Source of the DNA: Setomelanomma holmii
Taxonomy: Eukaryota > Ascomycota > Dothideomycetes > Pleosporales > Phaeosphaeriaceae
Assembly (NCBI GenBank): GCA_010015745.1
Contig: ML978244.1
Span: forward strand, 62,001-126,000
Reading direction: 5' to 3'
Length of the DNA stretch: 64,000 bases
The translations under genes were made by a program, and so were the position numbers. Shown here piece by piece: positions 54,401 to 64,000 of this stretch. Below the pieces are notes generated by a model. It was not told where the DNA came from. It did no database searches and worked only from the letters and a program-made list of their open reading frames with translations. Numbering within the stretch: position 1 is the stretch's first letter; the number at the start of each line of letters is the position of its first letter.

Positions 54401-56290
54401 CTACAACATGCCCAACCCCACAAGCTCGAATAAGACGGGATTACCTTCTACCGCTATCCAAGCAATACCTATCACAACGTCAGCAATGTCCATCACGTTA
54501 CTCTTAACATCACTGTTCTTGGGTGGATAAACGTACCGCTATAAACAATCAACTTGGTAACAACCTCAACATCATACCTCACCCTCGGCTTCGTCAACCT
54601 CATGAAAATCTCCCTCTTTTCCGTCTCGTTTTCCTCGTCCGTGAGTGTTTGCGTGAACTGCACTACTTCGGAATCGCTATCCGGCGGTGTAGTGCCGTTC
54701 TTTTCTGATACGTGCGCATTCCCGGTGCCCAACATATCCGCATACGAATGCACGCGCGATTGCATGGGCGTGGGGAGTAAGCTCGGGCCTAGATATTGCG
54801 GCTCTGCTCTTTCCAGCGCGGGTGTTTGGGGCTTGGATTGCAGGCGCGGACTGGGTGACCATGTTGCCTCTTCAGGCACCACGCCATCGAGCGAGCTTAC
54901 GCTTTCGCGGCGCCGGCGGTTGCGGTATGCTAGGGTCTCGTACGCGTCTGCGGCGGACTGTGGGCCTACGGAGATGGAGCGCTTGCGTGGGTGGGCGAGG
55001 TTCATGAGCTTGTGGGGGAGTTCGGAGGCAGGTGGGATGAGGTTATCGTCGTCGTGCAGAGTCGGGATGGAGGTGTATTTGGAAGCGTTGAGGAAGAAGG
55101 CGCGAGGGAGATTCAGGCGGGCTTGTTCGAGTAGGCGGAAGAAGGGTGGGAGGACTTTGAGCAAGGCGGGTTTCGCGGTGGCTCGCCACATGAAGATGAT
55201 GACGACGCCGAGAATGATACGAAGGGTGGCTTTTAAGAGGCCAGTCTTCTCCAAGTCGAATGGGACAGTCGATGGTATGGGAGTGTCCAGAGCGAAGCTG
55301 GTCTGGGCGTAGTGCCATGCTCCCAAATTGATACCAATGACCACGCCCAAGAACGAGACGCTATCGTCGAAACAAGGACAGTCGTCCGCTGGCTCAGGGT
55401 TAATGCGCACCAGTACGCACACGACGAGTGTCGCAACGAGAATGTCAGCGAAGGCTCCACTGAAGATCCATGAATCCATCCACTCGACATAGACCAGGTG
55501 GAAGGCGGTGATCAGAGCACCAAGAACGCTTCCCACAATGACATCCAGAAACCCATGCATGCCGCAGTACAGCCGACCGAAGATGATAGAGGCAGCGTAG
55601 AAGTAGAACAGTGCTTGTAAACCAATCCAAACATAAGGGTGATATGCATCAGGCGACTGTCGTATCGTGTATATGGCATAGAAAGCTACCGAGACGGCGT
55701 TCGCCGAGTGCGATGAAGGGAAACCGTACTCGAGCGCAGCAGAACCAGACATAGATATGCGTGCAAGTGGAGGTGACAGTGGCCGAGGTAGACACACCAT
55801 ATCTTTCAGAAAGCCGGTAAGGTATACGCCAGCGGCCAACATGAAGACAGTCCTGTGCTCGTTAGAGACCCACCACATGCGCCAGTCCCTGTCCTACATA
55901 CGATCGACCCAGACTCGTGTACCCGCACCAGAATTGGATGGGCAGGAAGATCATGAAGAAGGTATGTGTTCCCAGATTTGCCGTGTATGCGAAGTATGAA
56001 TCAAGCGCAGGTGTCCGTATCTTGTCCTGCATCAGAGCGAGCCAGGGTGTCTCCCAGCGGACTATGGGTATGAGACGGTTGCGCAGAGCATTGCGCCACT
56101 TTGGCAGTCTGCGGGCGTCTGTTCAGCGCATTGCGCGCATTAGCAGTCCATCTCTTGCGACATCAGACGGCGGGCACACACAATGGTCGTGATGCTCATT
56201 GCCTGCATCGAGCCTCGGCTCCTTTCTCAGGCGCGCTGAGCCCTTCATGGTGGCTGCTTGGGTCGCGGGCGCCTCATGCTGGGGCGACAT
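54401..56290 (-). CDS. LCB3: Dihydrosphingosine-1-phosphate phosphatase (Lcb3/Ysr family)
   Basis: Exons 56182-56290, 55902-56118, 54537-55852 and 54401-54468 on the minus strand give 569 residues. Exon 2 carries the conserved lead-in RRLPKWRNALRNR and SYFAYTANLGTHTFFM. The PAP2 lipid phosphatase motifs follow: KDMVCLPRP (K-x6-RP), PSSHS, and R-x5-H-x3-D in GRLYCGMHGFLD. About eight membrane helices are seen, with a disordered cytosolic region at about residues 390-530. The enzyme removes phosphate from long-chain base phosphates in the ER and so controls ceramide supply. The last exon (AWIAVEGNP) completes the conserved C-terminal helix. All introns are GT-AG. The unspliced frame would start at MWWVSN, but that segment is intron with a TCTAAC branch site. 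Confidence 0.9.
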
Positions 56291-56628
56291 GGTGACGATC
56301 GCAGAGGGAGGCTCTCGAGGCAGCGGCGGCTTTCATGACCGGTGTGAGGGGAGTCTTGGGCTGGGCGAAGTAATATGCAGCGGTGCGTGCATACGCGGAA
56401 CGGTAGGTGACAGGCATCGGGCACTTGGACCGGGGTTGTGGCGCTAATCTAGCGAGCCGCTCTGCGCCTTCGTTGCTGGGTAACAAGCCAAAACATCAAT
56501 ACCAAGCGCCCATAAGCCAGCCCGCTCACTCACCACCAAGCCCCAGAGACCAGACTCACTTCATATTGATACAAGCCGCTCTGCTGTTGGTACCAGAGAA
56601 GACACAAATCCAGCACAATATAATCAGA
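56291..56628. promoter_or_regulatory. Divergent promoter, LCB3 and RHO4
   Basis: 338 bp between outward-facing starts. It contains a CCAAG/CACCAC-rich part near 56520. No TATA box. Confidence 0.5.
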
Positions 56629-57562
56629 ATGTCGACCACGCCCTCGCAGAACTACGATTACCTGCGGCGTAAGCAGAGCACCAAGGCGCCATACTCGTCA
56701 ATCACACCCGTCCGCAAGCCAGTACGGACGCCCAGCGAGCGCAACAGCAATGGCACAGTGAGCTCATACAGCACCACCAACACGCGGGACACGACCATCA
56801 CCGAGCCTCCCTCGTACTCGAAGAAGCTGGTGGTTGTTGGTGATGGAGGATGCGGCAAAACATGTCTGTTGATCAGCTACAGCTCCGGCAACTTCCCAGA
56901 GGTAGGCAGCAGACTGAACGGCCAAAAGGGACCATGCTTACCAACGTAGAAATATGTGCCCACCGTTTTCGAAAACTACATTACCCACACCCCACATCCA
57001 CCTACCGGTAAGATGGTCGAACTTGCCCTCTGGGATACTGCCGGACAGGAAGAGTACGATCGCCTCAGACCACTCTCCTACCCTGAGACCGACATCATCT
57101 TTGTCTGCTTCGCCATTGACTGCCCGAACTCGCTAGAGAACGTCATGGATAAAGTAAGTCTTCCAGGTCGCAAGCCATGCAGCGAATACTGACATCGTCC
57201 AGTGGTACCCTGAAGTCCTGCACTTCTGCCCAACAACGCCTCTCATGCTCCTTGGCCTCAAGTCAGACCTGCGAAACAAGAAGAATTGCATCGAATTGCT
57301 CAAGACACAGGGTCTGACACCTGTCACTCCCGAACAGGGCCGCGCGGTCGCCAAGAAGATGGGCGCCATATATATGGAGTGCAGCAGTAAAGAGCAGGAC
57401 GGCGTAGAGGAAATCTTCGACCTTGCTGTCACAATGTCAGTCGGTGACGAATACAAGACACCAGAGCAGAAGTTCAGCGCGCCAACGCAACGAGGGAACG
57501 AGGAAGCCCTAGCCATTGCAGGCAAGAAAAAGAAGAAGCGCAGTGGCTGCAAGGTCTTGTAA
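56629..57562 (+). CDS. RHO4: Rho-family GTPase Rho4
   Basis: Exons 56629-56901, 56950-57153 and 57203-57562 give 278 residues. A disordered N-terminal extension of about 64 residues precedes the GTPase domain, a hallmark of Rho4. The P-loop is GDGGCGKT (71-78), with YVPTVFENY as switch I, DTAGQEEYDRLRPLSY as switch II, LKSDLR and CSSKE as the base-binding loops. A basic run KKKKKRS and the CAAX box CKVL suggest geranylgeranylation and plasma-membrane targeting. In filamentous fungi Rho4 organises the actomyosin ring during septation. Both introns are GT-AG and fall at codon borders. The gene shares a 338-bp promoter region with LCB3. Confidence 0.93.
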
Positions 57563-58100
57563 GGCGCTGGCACGATTTCTCTTCTCCGACGACGGATGCG
57601 GCGATGTCGAGATTACGACGCTGGACGACACAATCTAGATGTTTAATGACCATATACGGCTCATCCTCATCACCATCTTCTACAGCAAGACGCCCGGCTC
57701 AGCGAGCAACTCGTCGCTACTACCACGCAGCATAGGGATTTCTACACGTACATGGTCGGCGGCGTTCTCGGTCCTTGACTTAGCGACGAGCGCAGCGATG
57801 CAGGGGGGCTTTGTCCTCCAAAAGCCCACAACATTTTCTTTTTTCTGTATCTGTATTCGGTATTTAGTGTTTGCGCATGGCGGAGGTGGGTCCCAGAACG
57901 CCTGCGCATATGGAGTACATGCAAAGCATATTTCTGAAACGGTGCGCCCTTGCTCCTGTGATGTGGCCCTCCTACGGTATGCTCAGTATGCATACTATTG
58001 CCGCCCTTTTCCTCTGAACTCTTCTTGGGTATCATAATCAATAACGCGCCGCAACGCCAACCTAACGCAAGCTTCCAAGAGTCTCCTGCACCCTTCAGCT
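57563..58100. other. Convergent 3' region of RHO4 and DAD1
   Basis: 538 bp without a recognisable gene. Confidence 0.35.
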
Positions 58101-58469
58101 TCATTTCTGCACCTCAGTAACCTCTGTCTCGTCCCCCTCGTGCTCGGTCGTGCCCTCCTGCGCACCTTCTTGCGTCTCGTTCGGATCCTTGGCCATGACG
58201 TTCTCAAAGTGGCTCCAGAGCGATTCTACCGGCGCGAATTCGTTGCCGACCTGTGTCACTTCTTCGAGAGAGCGGTTGAGCTTGTTGATGTTTTGGAGGA
58301 CAAGTTCGAGGGACTACGGCATGGGTTAATATAAACGGTACATCAACAGGCAAACTTTTGAACGTGCCTGAGCAATTTCTGTGACTAGGATTTCGCGCTG
58401 CTGCTCGTAATAAGACTTGTCGAGCCCATTTTGGGTGCCATTGGTCGTGGACGCGCGATTCGTTGCCAT
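58101..58469 (-). CDS. DAD1: DASH complex subunit Dad1
   Basis: Exons 58368-58469 and 58101-58313 on the minus strand give 104 residues; no single frame shows the whole protein. The core YYEQQREILVTEIAQ, then SLELVLQNINKLNRSLE and VGNEFAPVESLWSHFENVM matches Dad1. The C-terminal tail is acidic (GTTEHEGDETE). DASH rings link kinetochores to spindle microtubules in mitosis. The intron is 54 nt and uses a GC donor (CAG|GCACGT) with a TAG acceptor; any GT donor nearby would insert residues into the conserved helix. It diverges from SEN34 with 374 bp between starts. Confidence 0.88.
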
Positions 58470-58843
58470 GTTGACGTTGTGCTGTCTACCTTCGTCGAGG
58501 TTTGGAGTCGCGTTGCGGGGATCTCGAATCCGCGGACGCTTGGGCCAACGCTAAGCGGCACTACAAAAACTTCGAGCTTGAGCTTGGCTTTTCTTCCTCC
58601 CATGATTCCCATCATGAAACCACACAAGTGAAGGTATGTCCGCTACTCTCTATTTTGATGCTATGCGCGCGTTACATGATTAATGAAATAATCTGTCAAT
58701 CCACTGACTCCCCCAAAGAGGGGCTCTTGATGACTCAATTTTTTGTATTCACACTATGATTTCGACACAACTTCTTACCTCACTGCACACCATATCCTGG
58801 CAGGAGCGCACGGCTAACAAGCACTGCGCAACAGACTCTCAGT
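58470..58843. promoter_or_regulatory. Divergent promoter, DAD1 and SEN34
   Basis: 374 bp between start codons, AT-rich near 58670-58750. No certain core element. Confidence 0.45.
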
Positions 58844-59923
58844 ATGGCGCCCTCCGCGGCTCCAACACAAGTCAAAGAACCTTTCCCAATTTCGCGAATT
58901 GCGAATCGCTACCTTCTCTTCTCGATCGACATTATCAGTCATTGCCGGCGCAACCACAACATCTGTGGCATGCTAATTGGCACGATCCCGAATCTCAGTC
59001 AGCAGAATGTCTTCTTGGGCATTCCGCTCGAGCTTATGCCTGAAGAGGCGCGTGTTCTCGTTGAAAAGGGCGCTGCCTACATTGTTGATGATGAGGAAGT
59101 GCATCGGAAGACGTTTGGAGAGATGAGCAGAGAAGAGAGACTGAAGTGGTTGGAGGAGGTAGATAAGAGGGGTGAGGAGGTTACCAGGGGGACAGAGAAC
59201 TTGAAAGAGATGCGAAAAGAAAAGGCGCTGAAGGAGAAAGGCTTGAGGAGAGAGTTGTTGGAGAAGAGGGAATGTAGCGTCTCTGAGAGTGTGGCGAGCG
59301 ATGCGACGGTGCAAGTCGAGGCCAACGAGGTTTCGGCCTTAGGTCTGGGGTTCATCATGAAGGGTTCAAGCTTCACAGATGACTCGTCGATAGCCTCGGC
59401 ATCGACTGTTGAGACGGCTCTTTTCGATCCGAGACCTACCTCGCCATCTCCTTCTGCTGTCAGCTCTACTCCAAAGCCAGCTACGACACAGAAGCACTTC
59501 GTTACGCCCACAACGTCGTATCCACCCTTGCCAACGCCAGCTTTAGATTCGAACGCCCAGCTACCTGCCGTGCCCAAGTCATACCCTCTCTTTCGCTACC
59601 TCCACTCACTCGGCTACTATCACATGCCCGGCCTTCGCTTCGGCTGCCACTACAACTCTTACCCCGGCGATCCACTGCGCTATCACAGTCATTTCGCTGC
59701 TACTGGCCTTGGTTGGGATGACGAGTTCGATCTGCTCGATGTTGTGGGTGGTGGCCGTTTGGCGACTGGCACAAAGAAGGCGTACATGATTGGTGGCGAG
59801 GATGCTAGTGTAGTGAAGAAGAAGGCAAGCGCAAATGCTGGAGCTGGTCTGTTCTCAGACTATTCGCAAGAGAGCGATGTACGTGAGGTGCGAGCTTTCT
59901 CGATCGAGTGGGCCGCTTTGTGA
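58844..59923 (+). CDS. SEN34: tRNA-splicing endonuclease subunit Sen34
   Basis: An intronless frame of 359 residues. The N-terminal domain has ISRIANRYLLFSIDII and CGMLIGTIPNL, as in Sen34. A charged coiled-coil segment (about 95-150) and a Ser/Thr/Pro linker lead to the C-terminal nuclease fold. There the catalytic residues are visible: Tyr in FGCHYNSYPGDP, His in LRYHSHF and Lys in TGTKKAYMIGG. Sen34 cuts the 3' splice site of intron-containing pre-tRNAs as part of the four-subunit Sen complex, which in fungi sits on mitochondria. The start is the first in-frame ATG before the conserved segment. Confidence 0.9.
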   Translation: MAPSAAPTQVKEPFPISRIANRYLLFSIDIISHCRRNHNICGMLIGTIPNLSQQNVFLGIPLELMPEEARVLVEKGAAYIVDDEEVHRKTFGEMSREERLKWLEEVDKRGEEVTRGTENLKEMRKEKALKEKGLRRELLEKRECSVSESVASDATVQVEANEVSALGLGFIMKGSSFTDDSSIASASTVETALFDPRPTSPSPSAVSSTPKPATTQKHFVTPTTSYPPLPTPALDSNAQLPAVPKSYPLFRYLHSLGYYHMPGLRFGCHYNSYPGDPLRYHSHFAATGLGWDDEFDLLDVVGGGRLATGTKKAYMIGGEDASVVKKKASANAGAGLFSDYSQESDVREVRAFSIEWAAL

Positions 59924-62413
59924 ATCTTGTTTGCATCGCAGTATCCGCGACTGCTTCGATGCGCCAGTTGTTATGTTAGCTTCCAAAAGGTGATACCCAG
60001 GTGCTCGCCAGATGATCTCAAACTTCCCATCAAAATTAAACCGTTACATTCCACTTTTCTGGCTTCCAAATGTCAATGTGCCAGCAGTTGCTCCGCCTTG
60101 GTCACTCCAGTTGCTGACGGTTGATCACATGCCCATATCTCCTTTCGCAACGACACCGCGCCACGCCTTCCTTCCCATCTCCTCACTTTCCTCCTTAATT
60201 TCCTTCCCCAGTTCTACCTTCCCAGTCTTTGCAAAAAGATGCCCCTATTCCTCTTGGCATACCTGATGACTCGACCTCGTACACTCGCAGCAGAGTAGAA
60301 GCCGGTCACACTAGCAGAAGGAAAGATTCAGGATACCAGTTGTGATCGAGCTTCGTGCCGTTGAAGGGTGGGGGCGGTCGTTGATTCGATTGAAAAGAAA
60401 CTAATAGGTCGGACCTGAGCTACTTTCCTATCAATTTCTCAAGACTATATATAGGGCACATAGAGAGGAGTATTTGCAATCCGAACCATGGAGAGATGGA
60501 TTGTGTAGCACGACGTCGTCAAATGCCTCAGCACAAGTACAGAATGGCAAGTGGAAAGCGATCAAGCCTAAAGTCATGGTTGCCATTACCGTCTAACCAG
60601 CAGCTATCACTCATGCTAGTCCTTCCTTCCTCCAATCCAAGCAAGCATACGTTCCTACCTCCTCGCTTTCTTCCCGGCTTTCCTTGCCCAACATACGCAA
60701 AAAGAAAGCTTTACGTTCCTCCGCACAGGTCATGATTCGAACATACTCACCGCGAAGTTGATGTCACTCACGCGTGTGGATTGCAAGCACACAAGCAAAA
60801 GGAAAGGGGTCATGTCTCTCTTTTCAGACCAATTCGGGCGGTCGTGATCCGACTTTTAGACTAAACTAATAGGTCGGGTCTGAGCTACTTTCCTGAGGAG
60901 CTGAAGAAGTTTGGCGTATATATACATGCGAACATGGTAATATGGAAACAAAAACGCAGAGTGAGGGGAATCCTGGTTGATGCCTATCCTATGATCTATC
61001 GACGCAGCAGCAAGAGCACGGCAAGGATGTGGTAGGACTTTTCAGGCAATTCTACAGCCTCCTGCCATCCCACTTCGCAATTCTACCCGCGCCTTCTTTT
61101 CCCGCCACCGAAAAGCTCCTGTTCGAGTCTAATCTGGAACCCGCGCCAAAGAGAAAATCAACCTACGCCAATCACGCTTACTTCACGACTCGAATGCCCG
61201 ACCCTCGACAAGAAGTCAACGGACTAAAGGCAGGCTCCATGAACAAAAGGAAAGACGTGGCCAAGGAGACAAACACAGGGCGGTCAGAATCCGACGACTG
61301 TCTGACAGTTCGGATTTGAGCTACTTTCCTGACGCGGTGCTGAATTGAATAAGATATATAGAATTGCGAGAGTGACAAAAGTATCTTTTGAAGTCGACTA
61401 AAAATAAGCTTTTACTACAGCCTTTGCGCAATATAGGTAGTGTATTGAAGGTAGCAAAAGAAGGAAGAGGTCATGGGACATGCTACTACCTGCCCTCAAC
61501 GAAAGAATGGTCACGTCCTAGTAGCACACCTAGCGTCCTTCCGTCCTCCATATACAAAAGCGAAAGTGCGGCTAAAAAGGATATGGAATGCCAACTTCCA
61601 TTGCTTCAATCACGAGTCGACGCCTTCAAACGCACGAGCAAGCAAAAGGAAAGGAAAGGTTGTTGTGCGAGTGTTGAACTTCGCTAAGCACACGTTGAAT
61701 GCAGTCGAGATCTAGCGAATTAGATACGGCCGGCCAGACCATAGCTACTTTCCTGATGATATCCGGGATCAAATCATTCTTATCTAAGCAGACGGGACTG
61801 GGCGATGAAGGAGTAAACATAGGACTTTGCGGTCGGGCTGATCGAAGTGAGTAAGGAGTTCTTCGCAGTTGTGGCTGCAGGACGAGTGCTGTGAACTTGT
61901 GTGTCGTACTCACTTGCATTTCCTTGTGGGGAAGGCCTATTCGATCAAAGTTGCAGGTGAGGCAGTCATGCCACGTGCCAAAGGATCATGTCAATCACGA
62001 TCATCCAGGAAAGAAGGGAGTGTGAATTCAATTTTACTAGTGTTTTTGTTCATTCGCAGATCTACGAAAAGGCTACCCATACTTCATTGCCTTCCAACCA
62101 TCGCACAAAAACACAGCTCGAGAAGTGAAGCGTGCAATCTTTCGAACTAAAATGTGTGTAGTAAAGACAAGCGAGCGAGCTTTTTGCATACAGCACCACA
62201 ACGCCAGCACAAGAGGCAGACGGGGGTATGTACAACGTCTGCAATTCAATCGCCATGTGTTTGTGTTGGAGAAACTCCTATTACGCCGTTGTGGATGCAG
62301 TTACAATATACATGAGTGTCTGAAAGCAGAATGTGAGCCACCGTGACAGAAAAGAGATGAATTACACAATGCTTGTGAGGACGTGGTATCTAGGGAAGGA
62401 AAAGGCGTAATGT
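59924..62413. other. Gene-free stretch with a four-unit degenerate tandem array
   Basis: 2.5 kb between SEN34 and the Ca2+-ATPase stop codon. Short plus-strand frames of 60-99 codons occur in each unit but lack domains and differ from each other. The array at about 60010-61790 is listed separately. The part after 61800 is ordinary and presumably holds the 3' UTR of the pump gene. Confidence 0.5.
60010..61790 (+). repeat. Four degenerate ~450-bp tandem units with conserved blocks
   Basis: Four units share blocks in the same order. Block A, AGCAAAAGGAAAG (one or two changes in units 1 and 3), starts at 60313, 60794, 61242 and 61641. Block B, GGGCGGTC followed by GAT(T/C)CGA or a variant, appears in units 1-3 at about 60372, 60836 and 61277. 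Block C, GAGCTACTTTCCTGA (TAG in unit 4, CTAT end in unit 1), starts at 60417, 60882, 61318 and 61742. In units 1-3 a TATATATA-like run follows block C by about 29-36 bases. Units 1 and 2 also share CTAATAGGTCGG before block C. The sequence between blocks has diverged strongly. Block order, even spacing and the TATA run suggest repeated promoter-like modules, possibly for short non-coding RNAs; no product is identified. Confidence 0.6.
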
Positions 62414-64000
62414 TTATGCGCCTGTAGGTTTCGATGGAACATCATCTGGCTTCGATGAAAAGGGTCCGCCGACGAAGTTGGGTGTAGTGTCTGGGTTCTG
62501 ACTAGGCGGGCCGCGGTACTCGCTCGGGCTAGGTGCGAGGATGGGATCGGTGGATTTTGTGTCGGGATGTACTTCAATGCCTTCCTGCGCCTCCAGATCT
62601 TCCTTCCTCGAGTTGCGGCTGAAGCGGATAGAGTCGTTGTCACCACCGTTGCGGTCAATTGGCGACCAACCGGCAATGCTGCCAGCGACGATACCAGCCA
62701 TGACGGTGGCGGGGCCGAAAGCGGAGTTCGATCGAGACCTGCCACGTCGGCGGCTGTTCGGAGTGGGCGGTGCAGGAGAGGCCTCCGGCTCGTTCTGCTG
62801 TGGTCCATTGTTCGGTGTACCCGGGAGCGATTGGCTCGAGCGTGACCTGCTGAAAGCCTCCTTGGGGTGTTGCATCTTGAACTTCAGGTTGCCGAGACGT
62901 CCGCCACGAACCTTCTTGATGAAAGCAAGCTCGTCACGAATCTCCAGCAGACCCTGGTTCCACTGGTAGTCCTCATCAGAGACGACCAGCTCCGGAGTGC
63001 GCTTGCGTCTGAAGAAATCGGGTATGCACTTGCGAATCAATTCGTCCGGTAGTAAGCGTATTATGATACCAACGGGGAGTGAGAGAGCACCCAAAACCAT
63101 CGAGTAGCCCCACTGAGCACCGTTGAGTCGGGTGACCTTGAAAGCGACACCTCCAATAAATATGATCATGGTCTGGCCACCAATCATAATGCAGAGAATT
63201 ATGATGAAGAACCAATTGTGGGTGATGCCCTCAAAGACGTTGAAGCGATTGTCGAGGCGGCGATTGTTCAGAGCGTTGAAGATCTGCATCCAAACAAAGA
63301 CATTGAAAATAAGAGCGGGTAATTGCTCGTGTTCGCGCTCGCTCTCATACCCAAGAATGGACTCGCCAGCGAAGTAGAGAATAAACGTGACGACTAGCTG
63401 GTATATGGCCTGACCAATGATCATCTTCCACATCCTCAAAGTGATTAGAGGCGCAGACTTGGGATCTGGCTTGCGGTCGAGAAGGCTCCGAGTAGGCGGA
63501 TCGGTAGCAAGAGCGAGAGCGGCGAAGGTGTCCATGATAAGATTGACCCAGAGAAGCTGAACAGCGGTCAACACAGAGGTCTGATCTTTGCTGGAAACGG
63601 CGGAGACGAAGGTAAGAGCGACAGCGGTAATGTTGACGGTGATCTGGAACTGTAGGAATTTCTTGACGGCGTCATTGACAGCACGTCCCCACAGGAGGGC
63701 TTTGACAATAGAAGCGAAGTTGTCGTCCATGAGAATGATAGCAGAAGCCTCCTTGGCGACTTCGGTTCCTGCTATTCCCATACTGAATCCGACGTCCGCA
63801 GTCTTGAGCGCTGGAGCATCGTTGGTACCGTCTCCGGTGACAGCGACGGTCTCGCCAAGCTCCTTGAGGCGTTTTACTAGTCGTCGCTTGTCTTCAGGAC
63901 TGGATCGAGCGAGGACACAGAGCTTAGGGATCACGGCATCCATATCACGCTTCGAGAGCTTACGGAAGGTAGGTCCCTCCATAACGACTCCTCCAGGAAC
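62414..64000 (-). CDS. PMC1: PMC1-type Ca2+-transporting P-type ATPase (C-terminal part)
   Basis: The minus-strand frame runs from the window end to a stop at 62414 and gives 528 residues; the N-terminal part is outside. It has the end of the P domain with VTGDGTNDAPALKTADVG, the hinge that binds Mg2+, then GTEVAKEASAIILMDDNF and the helices M5-M10, including VNLIMDTFAALALATDPP (M6, Ca2+ site). This pattern is the PMCA/PMC1 branch, which moves Ca2+ into the vacuole or out of the cell. The last 170 residues are a disordered, Ser/Pro-rich cytosolic tail (GRSRSNSAFG). No calmodulin site is evident in it. The frame is open to base 64000. Confidence 0.92.
   Translation of the reverse strand, partial: VPGGVVMEGPTFRKLSKRDMDAVIPKLCVLARSSPEDKRRLVKRLKELGETVAVTGDGTNDAPALKTADVGFSMGIAGTEVAKEASAIILMDDNFASIVKALLWGRAVNDAVKKFLQFQITVNITAVALTFVSAVSSKDQTSVLTAVQLLWVNLIMDTFAALALATDPPTRSLLDRKPDPKSAPLITLRMWKMIIGQAIYQLVVTFILYFAGESILGYESEREHEQLPALIFNVFVWMQIFNALNNRRLDNRFNVFEGITHNWFFIIILCIMIGGQTMIIFIGGVAFKVTRLNGAQWGYSMVLGALSLPVGIIIRLLPDELIRKCIPDFFRRKRTPELVVSDEDYQWNQGLLEIRDELAFIKKVRGGRLGNLKFKMQHPKEAFSRSRSSQSLPGTPNNGPQQNEPEASPAPPTPNSRRRGRSRSNSAFGPATVMAGIVAGSIAGWSPIDRNGGDNDSIRFSRNSRKEDLEAQEGIEVHPDTKSTDPILAPSPSEYRGPPSQNPDTTPNFVGGPFSSKPDDVPSKPTGA

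Noticed and set aside
60496..61715. Small proteins encoded in each tandem unit
   Set aside because: The frames differ in length and sequence between units, so conservation lies in the DNA blocks and not in a shared peptide.
1..64000. CRISPR arrays, rRNA genes, intact transposons
   Set aside because: No regularly spaced identical repeats, no rRNA-like conserved stretches and no transposase or reverse transcriptase frames were seen.

Overview
The window is nuclear DNA of a filamentous ascomycete (Pezizomycotina; a Dothideomycete is my best guess, by inference only). Genes lie on both strands, most carry short 45-120 nt GT-AG introns, and the content is typical of the group: hamartin/TSC1, GH72 and GH5 wall enzymes, Anp1 mannosyltransferase, a cupredoxin, Rho4, DASH subunit Dad1 and a PMC1-type Ca2+ pump. 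There are no operons, CRISPR arrays or rRNA genes, and I found no intact tRNA. Exon borders come from reading frames, splice signals and family alignment from memory; none was tested against transcripts.

Layout. 1-8 kb: 3' end of TAP42, a GDSL esterase with a duplicated first exon, a small mitochondrial-type protein and TSC1. 10-15 kb: the ARF exchange factor Gea1/2. 16-21 kb: ANP1 and, divergently, exosome subunit MTR3. 21-25 kb: a GPI-anchored GH72 glucanosyltransferase and a frameshifted cupredoxin gene. 25-34 kb: a gene-poor stretch, a SAP/2EXR-like protein, a truncated catalytically dead Ulp1-like paralogue, PP2A catalytic subunit and a full-length Ulp1-type SUMO protease. 35-40 kb: an MDR oxidoreductase and a large glycosylated membrane protein. 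40-50 kb: TYW1, a GH5 exo-glucanase, a decayed kinase gene, TYW2 and a Nudix hydrolase. 50-59 kb: RPB8, an F-box-like protein, LCB3, RHO4, DAD1 and SEN34. 59.9-62.4 kb: no gene, but four degenerate ~450-bp tandem units with conserved blocks and a TATA element. 62.4-64 kb: 3' end of a Ca2+-ATPase.

Themes. Several genes fall in shared pathways: TAP42, TSC1 and PP2Ac belong to TOR/PP2A signalling; TYW1 and TYW2 are the first two dedicated steps of wybutosine synthesis on tRNA-Phe; ANP1, GH72, GH5 and RHO4 act in wall building; TYW1, TYW2 and SEN34 all mature tRNA. Many pairs are divergent with 340-520 bp between start codons, so shared promoters are likely. The points most worth a second look are the tandem array at 60.0-61.8 kb, the duplicated first exon plus 10-nt microexon of the esterase, the kinase relic, the dead protease paralogue beside its active relative, and the TYW1/TYW2 linkage.
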